A DNA stretch of 28,309 nt from DASSKF01 sp035690725 (GTDB lineage Bacteria; Actinomycetota; Actinomycetes; Actinomycetales; Dermatophilaceae): contig DASSKF010000126.1 in NCBI GenBank assembly GCA_035690725.1, positions 1 through 28,309 of the forward strand, read 5' to 3'. This document shows, in pieces, positions 8,311 to 17,256 of the stretch. Numbering within the stretch: position 1 is the stretch's first letter; each line of letters opens with the position of its first letter. The notes under the pieces are model-generated. The model saw nothing but the letters and a program-made list of their open reading frames with translations, searched no databases and had not been told where the DNA came from. The position numbers were made by a program, and so were the translations under genes.

Positions 8311-9171
8311 ATGGAGACCAACGTCAGCAACCGGACCAAGAACTGGCTCGCGCTCGCGGCCGTCCCGATCATCCTGTGGACCGCGATCCCGCTCGTCTGG
8401 ATCCTCGCCGAGTCGCTGAAGTCGACCGCCGCGTTGGGTGACCCCTCCCAGAACGTCTTCGGCAACTTCTGGCCGAAGGACATGACCTGGGAGAACTACC
8501 AGCTCATCTTCACCGGCGGGGCCAAGGACCTGTTCCTCCCGGCCCTGTGGCACTCGATCGTCGTGTGTGCCATCGCCACCGTCATCAGTGTCGTCCTGGC
8601 GACCTTCTGCGCCTACGCGATCGCCCGGCTGAACTTCCCGGGCAAGAAGCTCATCCTGACGACCGCGCTGGGCGTGTCGTTCTTCCCGGTCATCGCCATG
8701 GTGACGCCGCTGTTCAACCTGTGGCGCCAGATCGGGCTCTTCGACACGATCCCCGGCCTGGTCATCCCCTACCTCGCGCTCACCCTGCCGCTGTCGATCT
8801 GGACGCTGTCGGCGTTCTTCCAGCAGATCCCCTGGGAGATGGAGCAGGCGGCGCAGGTGGACGGCGCGACGACGTGGCAGGCGTTCCGCAAGGTGATCGT
8901 GCCGCTCGCCGCGCCCGGCGTGTTCACCACGACCATCATCGCCTTCTTCATCGCCTGGAACGACTTCGTGTTCTCGCTCAACCTCACCTCGGAGAACGCA
9001 CGCACGGTGCCCGCCGCGCTCGCCTTCTTCACCGGGGCGAGCCAGTTCGTGCAGCCCACCGGCGCGATCTGCGCCGCGGCTGTCGTCGTGACCATCCCGG
9101 TCGTCATCCTCGTGCTGATCTTCCAGCGGCGGATCGTGGCCGGCCTGACCTCCGGCGCTGTCAAGGGCTGA
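8311..9171 (+). CDS. ABC sugar transporter permease (MalG/SugB type)
   Basis: Second permease of the importer, 286 residues, with six predicted membrane segments and the EAA loop EQAAQVDGATTWQAFRK. The ATG at 8311 is chosen because it lies 2 bases after the preceding stop with GGGAG 9 bases upstream and gives a MalG-type N-terminus (NWLALAAVPIILWTAIPLVW). The same reading frame is open far upstream, inside the first permease gene, but that part is a shadow. It pairs with the preceding permease to form the translocation pore. The ATPase gene follows after 49 bases. Confidence 0.95.
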   Translation: METNVSNRTKNWLALAAVPIILWTAIPLVWILAESLKSTAALGDPSQNVFGNFWPKDMTWENYQLIFTGGAKDLFLPALWHSIVVCAIATVISVVLATFCAYAIARLNFPGKKLILTTALGVSFFPVIAMVTPLFNLWRQIGLFDTIPGLVIPYLALTLPLSIWTLSAFFQQIPWEMEQAAQVDGATTWQAFRKVIVPLAAPGVFTTTIIAFFIAWNDFVFSLNLTSENARTVPAALAFFTGASQFVQPTGAICAAAVVVTIPVVILVLIFQRRIVAGLTSGAVKG

Positions 9172-9220
9172 CAACGTCATCCGGCTGCCACGCGGGCAGA
9201 CAACGAAGGAGACTTGAGAC

Positions 9221-10499
<1,279 letters not shown>

Positions 10500-10510
<11 letters not shown>

Positions 10511-11459
10511 GCTCGGCCCGCGTCGGAGGGTTCGCCCCCGCCCGCGACACGGTCACCGCCGCGCACCGCAGGGCGCGGGACACGGCCGGTCGCACGTCCG
10601 TGAGTCCCGCCGAGTGGACCCGGTCCCGCGGACTGCTCGCGCTCGCGGTGCCGCCGAGCAGGCCGCCGTCCAGCAGGGCCGAGAGCAGCCCGGCCATGAA
10701 CGAGTCCCCGGCACCGACGGTGTCGACCACCTCCACCCGGGGGGCGCCGACCGACTCCTGCTCACCGGTGGCGGGCACGGCCACGAGCGCCCCGTCGCCG
10801 CCCCGCGTCACCACGAGCACCGAGGGACCGAGCCGCCCCCAGAGGTGCACGACCTCCTCGACGGGAGCTCCGGCATACAGCCACTGCAGGTCCTCGTCGC
10901 TGGCCTTGACCACGTCGGCGAGCCCGACCAGCCGCTCCACCTGGGCCCGCAGGTCCTGCGGCTCGCCCATGAGGCTGGGGCGCATGTTGGGGTCGTAGGA
11001 GACGGTGCCCGTGCGGCGGGCCTGCTCTGCGAGGGCGAGTACCTGCTCGCTGCCCGGCGCCATGACGGCGCCGATCGAGCCGAGGTGCAGGTGGCCGAAC
11101 CGGCCCACGTCCACGCCGGGAGGCACCTCCCAGGTCAGGTCGAAGTCGTAGGTGGCGCCGCCCTCGTCGTCCAGGGTCGCCGCCGCGGTGGGGGTGCTGG
11201 CCGCGTTCGGCTCACCCACCAGGCGCACGCCCTGCCGCTGCAGGTGCTCGACGATCATGGCGCCGTGGCGGTCCCGGGCGAGGTGCGTGGCGAGCGTGGC
11301 GTCGTGGCCCAGGCGGGCCAGCCCGACGGCGACGTTGGCGGGGCTGCCGCCGACGTGCTCGACGACGTCACCGTGGCGGTCCCGGACGATGTCGATGAGC
11401 GCCTCTCCCACCACGAGGACGGGCGTGGCGGCGGCGTCGCTGCGGGAGTCGACCGACAC
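10500..11459 (-). CDS. PfkB-family carbohydrate kinase (fructokinase-like)
   Basis: Sugar kinase of the ribokinase fold, 319 residues. It has the N-terminal PfkB signature GGSPANVAVGLARLG and the C-terminal ATP/catalytic motif DTVGAGDSFMAGLL with its catalytic aspartate. Close sequence style to fructokinases suggests fructose, but the substrate cannot be fixed from sequence alone. The GTG start at 11459 lies 10 bases after the glpX stop with GAGGG upstream, so the two are co-transcribed on the minus strand and may jointly handle fructose phosphates. The 3' end overlaps the convergent ABC ATPase gene by 11 bp, with no hairpin terminator seen between them. Confidence 0.92.
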
Positions 11460-11469
11460 GGGGCGGCCC

Positions 11470-12510
11470 TCAGAGCGCCGACGGACGCTGCTGGAAGTCC
11501 ACCGCCGAGTAGGCGCTCAGCTTGCGCAGCTGGTGGTGGGCCTCGATGACCCGGATGGTGCCGCTCTTGGAGCGCATGACCAGCGAGTGCGTCGTGGCAC
11601 CGCCCGCGCGGTAGCGCACGCCCTTGAGCAGCTCCCCGTCGGTGATCCCCGTGGCGACGAAGAAGCAGTTCTCGCCGCGGACCAGGTCCTCGGTGGTCAG
11701 CACCGCGCCGAGCTCGAGGCCCGCGTCGACGGCCTTCTGCCGCTCGGCGTCGTCGGTGGGCCACAGCCGGCCCTGCAGGACACCGCCGAGGCACTTGATG
11801 GCACAGGCGGCGATGATGCCCTCCGGCGTCCCGCCGACCCCGAGCAGCAGGTCGACGCCGGTGTCCTCCCGGGCGGCCATGATGGCCCCGGCGACGTCGC
11901 CGTCGGAGATGAAGCGCAGCCGGGCGCCGCTGTCCCGGACCTCCTGGGCCAGCTGCTCGTGCCGCGGGCGGTCGAGCATGACGACGGTGACGTCGGACGG
12001 CGAGTCGTGCTTCGCCTTGGCCACCCGGCGGATGTTCTCGGCGACGGGCAGGCGGATGTCGACGACGTCGGCGGCGTCCGGTCCCGTCGCCAGCTTGTCC
12101 ATGTAGAAGACCGCGCTGGGGTCGTACATCGCGCCCTGCTCGGCCACGGCGAGCACGGACACCGCGTTGCTCTGCCCCTTGGCGGTCAGCGTGGTCCCGT
12201 CGATCGGGTCCACCGCCACGTCCACCTGCGGGCCGGTCCCGTCGCCGACCTGCTCACCGTTGAAGAGCATGGGCGCCTCGTCCTTCTCGCCCTCGCCGAT
12301 GACGACGACCCCGTCCATGCTCACCGTGGAGATCAGCGCCCGCATCGCCTCGACGGCGGCACCGTCGGCGCCGTTCTTGTCGCCGCGGCCCACCCACCGG
12401 CCACCGGCCATGGCGGCGGCCTCCGTCACGCGCACCAGCTCGAGGGCCAGGTTGCGGTCGGGCGCCTCGGCCTCGCGCGGCCGGTCGGCGGCGGGCTGGT
12501 CTGGCGACAT
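11470..12510 (-). CDS. glpX: Fructose-1,6-bisphosphatase, class II
   Basis: Gluconeogenic enzyme hydrolysing fructose-1,6-bisphosphate to fructose-6-phosphate. The 346-residue protein shows class II motifs: GGRWVGRGDKNGADGAAVEAM, VVIGEGEKDEAPML, the metal site VDPIDGTTL, and SDGDVAGAI. Start ATG 12510 has GGAGG 8 bases upstream. It is the major FBPase type in actinobacteria. Next to it on the other strand is a DUF4245 gene, an adjacency I also recall from Mycobacterium. The PfkB kinase follows in the same operon. Confidence 0.97.
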   Translation of the reverse strand: MSPDQPAADRPREAEAPDRNLALELVRVTEAAAMAGGRWVGRGDKNGADGAAVEAMRALISTVSMDGVVVIGEGEKDEAPMLFNGEQVGDGTGPQVDVAVDPIDGTTLTAKGQSNAVSVLAVAEQGAMYDPSAVFYMDKLATGPDAADVVDIRLPVAENIRRVAKAKHDSPSDVTVVMLDRPRHEQLAQEVRDSGARLRFISDGDVAGAIMAAREDTGVDLLLGVGGTPEGIIAACAIKCLGGVLQGRLWPTDDAERQKAVDAGLELGAVLTTEDLVRGENCFFVATGITDGELLKGVRYRAGGATTHSLVMRSKSGTIRVIEAHHQLRKLSAYSAVDFQQRPSAL

Positions 12511-12586
12511 GCGGGTACCTCCGGTCCGAGGGCGACGGTGCTCCCGACTCTATCGGGGCCGGTGCCGTCCGCACCTCCCGTGTCAG

Positions 12587-12598
12587 GGACCATGGTCC
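12587..12598. promoter_or_regulatory. 12-bp palindrome abutting the DUF4245 start
   Basis: GGACCATGGTCC is a perfect palindrome ending one base before the GTG at 12600, in the divergent spacer with glpX. It overlaps the weak AGGGA ribosome-binding region. It may be an operator or an mRNA hairpin that hides the start; no partner regulator is visible. Confidence 0.35.
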
Positions 12599-12599
12599 G

Positions 12600-13160
12600 G
12601 TGCAACAGCCCCCCGCCCCACGCCGCCGGATGGGATCGGCCCGCAGCCTGGTCCTGTCCATGGTCGTCGTCCTCGCGGTGGTCGTCGTGTGGGTGGCGCT
12701 CGTGCCGCGCAGCCAGGGGAGGCCGCCGCGGAGCGTGGACGCCCTCGCCACGGCACACCAGGTGCACGAGCAGCAGGGCTGGGACCTGCTCGTGCCCGCG
12801 CAGCTCCCGGAGGGCTGGCGGGCCACCAGCGTGCGGTTCGCGCCCGGGCCGGACTCCCTGCCGACGTTCCACGCCGGCTACCTGTCCGGCGACGAGGAGT
12901 CCTACGTCGGGCTCGAGGAGACCACGGACGCCAGCGCCCACTGGGTCGAGGTCAAGGCCGGCGCGCACCGGGCCGGCGGGCGGGTGACCGTCGAGGGCCG
13001 CGCCTGGCACAAGCGCCGGGCCACCGACGAGCACGGGGTGACGACCCGCAGCCTGGTGCTCCCCGGCGGGCGCGGCCTCACCGTCGTGGTGACGGGCAAC
13101 GGCCGGTATGCCGACCTCGCCCGTTTCGCCCGCAGCCTCCAGCCGGTCACGGCGGACTGA
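12600..13160 (+). CDS. DUF4245 membrane-anchored protein
   Basis: 186 residues: a basic N-terminus (PAPRRRMGSARS), one membrane segment at about 16-35 (LVLSMVVVLAVVVVWVALV), then an extracytoplasmic domain with LLVPAQLPEGWRATSVRF and a C-terminal strand ending FARSLQPVTAD. This fits the actinobacterial DUF4245 family, whose function I do not know. The gene is divergent from glpX. GTG 12600 is the likely start; an ATG 30 bases later would still keep the membrane segment but has no ribosome-binding site. Its TGA stop lies inside the long inverted repeat at 13157-13231. Confidence 0.82.
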   Translation: MQQPPAPRRRMGSARSLVLSMVVVLAVVVVWVALVPRSQGRPPRSVDALATAHQVHEQQGWDLLVPAQLPEGWRATSVRFAPGPDSLPTFHAGYLSGDEESYVGLEETTDASAHWVEVKAGAHRAGGRVTVEGRAWHKRRATDEHGVTTRSLVLPGGRGLTVVVTGNGRYADLARFARSLQPVTAD

Positions 13161-13231
13161 CCGGACACCTCGTGCGCGAGTCCTCTCGGCCGTCTCAGCC
13201 CGGTGCACTCGCGCACGAGGTGTCCGGTCAG
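13157..13231. terminator. 25-bp perfect inverted repeat, bidirectional terminator
   Basis: Arms at 13157-13181 and 13207-13231 are perfectly complementary over 25 bp around a 25-base spacer. The left arm begins at the DUF4245 stop (13158-13160) and the right arm ends at the xseB stop (complement at 13228-13230), so both TGA codons pair with each other in the stem. It sits between convergent genes and should terminate from both sides. No T-run is present. Confidence 0.8.
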
Positions 13232-13515
13232 GTGTCGGCGCGGTGCTCGGCGGCGGCCTCGAGCCGCTCCTCGGCCTGGTCCAGCCACTGGCTGCAGTGC
13301 GCGGCCAGGGCCTCCCCCCGCTCCCACAAGCGCATGCTCTCCTCCAGCTCGAGCTGGCCGCCCTCGAGCCGGGAGACGATGCGCACCAGCTCGTCCCGGG
13401 CCTCCTCGTAGCCGAGGTCGTCGACGTCGGTCGTGTCGGTGCGTCCCGGCACCGCGGTCTGCTCCGCGTCGTCCGTCGCGTCCGGTCGCTGGTCCTGCGC
13501 GTCGTCGGCTGCCAC
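13228..13515 (-). CDS. xseB: Exodeoxyribonuclease VII small subunit
   Basis: Small coiled subunit that assembles on XseA to form exonuclease VII, which degrades single-stranded DNA from both ends. Using GTG 13515 (AGGGTGG a few bases upstream, 10 bases after the xseA stop) gives 95 residues. The conserved core is LGYEEARDELVRIVSRLEGG followed by LELEESMRLWERGEALAAHC and the coiled tail DQAEERLEAA. About 30 acidic N-terminal residues precede the core, a lineage extension. It is expressed with xseA and ends in the large inverted repeat. Confidence 0.93.
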   Translation of the reverse strand: MAADDAQDQRPDATDDAEQTAVPGRTDTTDVDDLGYEEARDELVRIVSRLEGGQLELEESMRLWERGEALAAHCSQWLDQAEERLEAAAEHRADT

Positions 13516-13525
13516 GTCGCCCACC

Positions 13526-14776
13526 CTAGGTGCCCGCGCCGTCAGCGAGCCCGGTGACCGGCCGCACCGCGAAGTCACCGCGGGCGACCCGGACGCGCAG
13601 CAGCTCGTCCGCCTCGACGTCCTCGCGATCGGTGACCACCCGGCCGTCGGCGTGCTGCACCACGGCGTAGCCCCGCTCCAGGGTCTGCTGGGGCGAGAGG
13701 GCGAGCACCTGGGTGCGCAGGTGGCCGATCCGGTCGGCCTCGCGGTGCACCTGCGTCAGCACCCGCTGCTCGGAGCGGCGCACCAGCTGGTGCAGCTCCT
13801 CGCGCCGGGTGGTCACCATCGTGGTGGGGTCGGCCAGCACGGGACGGCTGCGCAGGTCGGTCAGGTGGCGGCGCTCCTGGGCCAGCCGCTGGCCGAGGCA
13901 GCGGCGGCCGCGCGCCGCGGTGGTGGCCAGGCCCCGCCGCTCCTCCTCGACGTCGGGCACGATCAGCTTGGCCGCGTCCGTGGGGGTGGAGGCACGCACG
14001 TCGGCGACGAAGTCGAGCAGCGGGGTGTCGACGTCGTGGCCGATCGCGCTCACCACCGGGGTGGCGGCGGCGGACACGGCCCGCAGCAGCGACTCGTTGC
14101 TGAAGGGGAGCAGGTCCTCGAACGAGCCGCCACCGCGGGCGATGACGATGACGTCGACCTGCCGGTCCAGGTCGAGCTCGCGCAGCGCCGCCGTGACCTC
14201 GGTGACCGCGGAGGTGCCCTGCACAGCGACCTCTCGCACCTCGAAGGCGACGGTGGGCCACCGGCGCCGGGCATTCTCCACGACGTCGCGCTCGGCGGCA
14301 CTGGCGCGGCCGCAGACCAGGCCGACCCGGCGGGGGAGGAACGGCAGCGGGCGCTTGCGCTCCCGGTCGAACAGGCCCTCGGCCCGCAGCAGCGACTTCA
14401 GCTGCTCGAGGCGCGCCAGCAGCTCGCCCACGCCGACCTGCCGGACCCGGCGGGCGTCGAGGTGCAGGCTGCCGCGCTTGGTCCAGAAGACCGGCTTGGC
14501 GTGCACGACGACCCGCCCGCCCTCGGTCACCGGCGTCGGCATCGCGTCGAGCGTCGTCGCGGGCACCACCACGGACAGGGACATGTCCACGTCGGTGTCG
14601 CGCAGGGTGAGGAAGCACGTCGAGGACCCGGGGCGCCGGTTCAGCTGCACGACCTGGCCCTCGACCCACAGTGGCGCCATCTTCTCGACGTAACCGGCGA
14701 TCTTCATACTGAGGGTACGCACCGGCCACGGCTGCTCGGCGGTCGTGTCGGCCGCGCGCTCGGGCAGGCTGCTCAC
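13526..14776 (-). CDS. xseA: Exodeoxyribonuclease VII large subunit
   Basis: Catalytic subunit of exonuclease VII, 416 residues. An N-terminal OB fold (about 25-125: VEGQVVQLNRRPGSSTCFLTLRD) is followed by the catalytic domain with RVGLVCGRASAAERDVVENA, VIARGGGSFEDLLPFSNE and AIGHDVDTPLLDFVADVRAS, then long helices and a C-terminal strand region (QTLERGYAVVQHADG). GTG 14776 is preferred because AGGG lies 7 bases upstream; a GTG 6 bases earlier is possible. It heads the xseA-xseB operon and is divergent from ispH. Confidence 0.96.
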   Translation of the reverse strand: MSSLPERAADTTAEQPWPVRTLSMKIAGYVEKMAPLWVEGQVVQLNRRPGSSTCFLTLRDTDVDMSLSVVVPATTLDAMPTPVTEGGRVVVHAKPVFWTKRGSLHLDARRVRQVGVGELLARLEQLKSLLRAEGLFDRERKRPLPFLPRRVGLVCGRASAAERDVVENARRRWPTVAFEVREVAVQGTSAVTEVTAALRELDLDRQVDVIVIARGGGSFEDLLPFSNESLLRAVSAAATPVVSAIGHDVDTPLLDFVADVRASTPTDAAKLIVPDVEEERRGLATTAARGRRCLGQRLAQERRHLTDLRSRPVLADPTTMVTTRREELHQLVRRSEQRVLTQVHREADRIGHLRTQVLALSPQQTLERGYAVVQHADGRVVTDREDVEADELLRVRVARGDFAVRPVTGLADGAGT

Positions 14777-14832
14777 GGGCACACCCTAAGGGCGGGCGCC
14801 CACGCGCGGGCTGCGACCTGCGGGGCGACACC

Positions 14833-14838
14833 TACCAT
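14833..14838 (+). promoter_or_regulatory. -10 element (TACCAT) for leaderless ispH
   Basis: TACCAT fits the actinobacterial TANNNT -10 pattern and ends 7 bases before the GTG at 14846, where a transcript would begin at or next to the start codon. No purine-rich ribosome-binding site at normal distance is seen. Confidence 0.5.
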
Positions 14839-14845
14839 GGGGTAC

Positions 14846-15865
14846 GTGACTACGACGACGACCACCACAGGAACCAAGCGGGTGCTGCTGGCCGCTCCGC
14901 GCGGCTACTGCGCCGGTGTCGACCGGGCCGTCGTGACGGTCGAGAAGGCGCTCGACCTCTACGGGCCGCCGGTCTACGTCCGCAAGCAGATCGTGCACAA
15001 CAAGCACGTGGTCGCCACGCTGCAGAAGCGCGGTGCCGTCTTCGTCGACGAGACGGACGAGGTGCCCGAGGGGGCGACCGTCGTCTTCTCCGCGCACGGC
15101 GTGGCCCCGGTCGTCCACGACGAGGCCAAGACGCTCTCGCTGCGCACGATCGACGCGACCTGCCCGCTCGTGACCAAGGTGCACCGCGAGGCCGTCCGGT
15201 TCGCGGGCAACGAGTACGACATCCTGCTCATCGGCCACGAGGGACACGAGGAGGTCGTCGGCACCTCCGGGGAGGCCCCAGAGCACATCACCCTCGTCGG
15301 CGGGCCGGACGAGGCCGACCAGGTGCAGGTGCGCGACCCCGACAAGGTCGTGTGGCTGTCCCAGACCACGCTCTCGGTGGACGAGACGATGGAGACGGTC
15401 CGGCGGCTGCGTGAGCGCTTCCCCAACCTGCAGGACCCGCCCAGCGACGACATCTGCTACGCCACGCAGAACCGGCAGCTGGCCGTGCGCCAGATGGCGC
15501 CGGAGACCGACCTGATGATCGTCGTCGGGTCGAAGAACTCGTCCAACTCGGTGCGCCTCGTCGAGGTGGCGCTCGAGCAGGGCGCCCGGGCGGGGCACCT
15601 GGTCGACTACGCCGACGAGATCGACGACGCCTGGTTCGAGGGCGTCGAGACGGTGGGCGTGACCAGCGGGGCCAGCGTCCCGGAGGTGCTCGTGCGCGAC
15701 GTCCTCGACCACCTCGCCGAGCGCGGGTACAAGGACGTCGAGCCGGTCATCGCCGCCGAGGAGAGCACCATGTTCGCGCTCCCGCGCGAGCTGCGCCGCG
15801 ACATCAAGGCCCGGGAGGGCCAGGAGGCGGCGCCGGTCCGCCACGACCCCGGCTCGCTGGACTAG
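14846..15865 (+). CDS. ispH: 4-hydroxy-3-methylbut-2-enyl diphosphate reductase
   Basis: Last enzyme of the MEP isoprenoid pathway, an iron-sulfur protein producing IPP and DMAPP. Conserved cluster cysteines are C22 (APRGYCAGVDRA), C106 (DATCPLVTKVH) and C204 (DICYATQNRQ); substrate-binding histidines occur in HNKHVV and GHEGHEEV. GTG 14846 gives 339 residues starting MTTTTTTTGTKRVLLAAP; an in-frame ATG nine bases upstream is the alternative, but a TACCAT hexamer overlaps it and suggests leaderless expression from 14846. The same frame is open for over a kilobase upstream, antisense to xseA and xseB, and that part is a shadow. It converges with rmuC 16 bases downstream. Confidence 0.95.
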   Translation: MTTTTTTTGTKRVLLAAPRGYCAGVDRAVVTVEKALDLYGPPVYVRKQIVHNKHVVATLQKRGAVFVDETDEVPEGATVVFSAHGVAPVVHDEAKTLSLRTIDATCPLVTKVHREAVRFAGNEYDILLIGHEGHEEVVGTSGEAPEHITLVGGPDEADQVQVRDPDKVVWLSQTTLSVDETMETVRRLRERFPNLQDPPSDDICYATQNRQLAVRQMAPETDLMIVVGSKNSSNSVRLVEVALEQGARAGHLVDYADEIDDAWFEGVETVGVTSGASVPEVLVRDVLDHLAERGYKDVEPVIAAEESTMFALPRELRRDIKAREGQEAAPVRHDPGSLD

Positions 15866-15889
15866 GCGCGTCCCGGGAGGACTAGGCGC
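15859..15889. repeat. 11-bp direct repeat carrying the ispH and rmuC stop codons
   Basis: GGACTAGGCGC occurs at 15859-15869 and again at 15879-15889, exactly 20 bases apart. The CTAG in the first copy provides the ispH TAG stop, and the CTAG in the second provides the rmuC TAG stop on the other strand. CTAG is rare in such GC-rich DNA, so the pair suggests a local duplication. Confidence 0.6.
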
Positions 15890-17111
15890 TGCGCCGGTCA
15901 CCCTCCGCGGGTTCGTCCCCTGACCCTTCGTCTGACCCTTCGTCGCGCTCGTCGTCGAGCAGCTCGGACCGCTCCACGCCGCCCAGGGCCTCGGTGAACT
16001 CGTCCGCGACCAGCTCCGGTGCCGTGAGCGGTCGGGGTGCCACCTCCACCGTCTGCACCTCGTCGAGCGCCTCCGGCTCGAGCTCGAGCTCGTTCATCCG
16101 GCGTGCCGTCACCAGGACGCGGGACTCGAGCGCACCGACGAGCTGGTTGTAGGCCTCCACGGACCGGCGCAGGGAGCTGCCCATCTTCGCGGCGTGCCCG
16201 CCGAGCGTGCCGAGCCGCGTGTAGAGCTCCTTGCCCAGGTCGAGCAGCTGCAGCGCGTTGGCGGTGAGCGCCTCCTGCTGCCAGGTGAACGCCACCGTGC
16301 GCAGCATCGCCAGCAGGGTGGCGGGGGAGGCGAGGACCACCTTGCGGGTCATGGCGTGGTCGAACAGGGCCGGGTCGGCGTCGAGTGCCGCAGCGAGGAT
16401 GCCCTCGCCGGGCACGAAGCAGACCACCATCTCCGGGGTGGAGCTGAAGGCCGACCAGTAGGCCTTGCCGGCCAGCGTGTCCACGTGCCCGCGCAGCGAG
16501 CGGGCGTGGTCGGCGAGCAGGGCGCGGCGACGGGCCGGCTCCGCGCCGTCGGCCTGGGCCTGCAGGAACGCCGCCATCGGCGCCTTGGCGTCCACGACGA
16601 GGCACTTGCCACCGGGCAGGTGCACCAGCACGTCCGGGCGTACGGCCCGGTCGTGGGCGGTGACCGCGCTCACCTGCTCGTCGAAGTCGCAGCGAGCGAG
16701 CAGTCCGGCGTGCTCGAGCACCCGGCGCAGCTGCACCTCCCCCCAGGCGCCGCGCACCGTCGTCGAGTTGAGCGACGAGGCGAGCGTGGCCGTCTGCGAC
16801 CGCAGCGCCGACGTGGCGGTGGACACCTCGGTGAGCCGCTCGCCGAGCCGGCCGAACTGCTCGGCCCGGTCCCGCTCCAGCGTGCCGACCTGGCGCTCGA
16901 CCCGGGTCAGCGCCTCGCGCAGCGGCACCATGGCGGTGGCGACGGCCACCTCGTCGTCGGCGGCGCTCTCGAGGTCGGCCACCCGCCGGCGCAGCAGGTC
17001 GCGCTCGGTCGTCACGGCGACCTCCCGCGAGGCGGTGAGGGCGCGGCACAGGGCCCAGGCGGCGAGTGCCCCGACGGCGAGCCCCAGGACGGCCGCGATG
17101 AGGAGATCCAT
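15882..17111 (-). CDS. rmuC: DNA recombination protein RmuC
   Basis: Predicted nuclease-fold protein linked to limiting DNA inversions at short repeats. With ATG 17111 it has 409 residues: one N-terminal membrane helix (LLIAAVLGLAVGALAAWALC), a coiled coil to about residue 110, then the RmuC domain with STTVRGAWGEVQLRRVLEHAG, LPGGKCLVVDAKAPMAAF, FVPGEGILAAAL and VVLASPATLLAMLRTVA. The acidic C-terminus (DDERDEGSDEGSGDEPAEG) is low-complexity. No clear ribosome-binding site precedes the start; in-frame GTG codons upstream (VCAMDLL, VPAGTVCAM) are alternatives. It converges with ispH and is divergent from the P450 gene. Confidence 0.93.
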   Translation of the reverse strand: MDLLIAAVLGLAVGALAAWALCRALTASREVAVTTERDLLRRRVADLESAADDEVAVATAMVPLREALTRVERQVGTLERDRAEQFGRLGERLTEVSTATSALRSQTATLASSLNSTTVRGAWGEVQLRRVLEHAGLLARCDFDEQVSAVTAHDRAVRPDVLVHLPGGKCLVVDAKAPMAAFLQAQADGAEPARRRALLADHARSLRGHVDTLAGKAYWSAFSSTPEMVVCFVPGEGILAAALDADPALFDHAMTRKVVLASPATLLAMLRTVAFTWQQEALTANALQLLDLGKELYTRLGTLGGHAAKMGSSLRRSVEAYNQLVGALESRVLVTARRMNELELEPEALDEVQTVEVAPRPLTAPELVADEFTEALGGVERSELLDDERDEGSDEGSGDEPAEGDRRSA

Positions 17112-17256
17112 GGCGCACACCGTGCCAGCCGGCACCGACAAGCGGTCGGCGCCGCCGCACTCCGGGCGTGGGCGACCCGGGCGGACGGCGTGCGGGACCT
17201 CCGGGGGCGGCATACCGTCGGTGCAGGTGCCGCCAGGACGGCCCGGGGAGGTGCGT

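Noticed and set aside
13433..14845. Upstream extension of the ispH frame across xseB and xseA
   Set aside because: IspH family proteins start near KRVLLAAPRGYCAG; the upstream part is antisense to exonuclease VII genes and resembles no protein.
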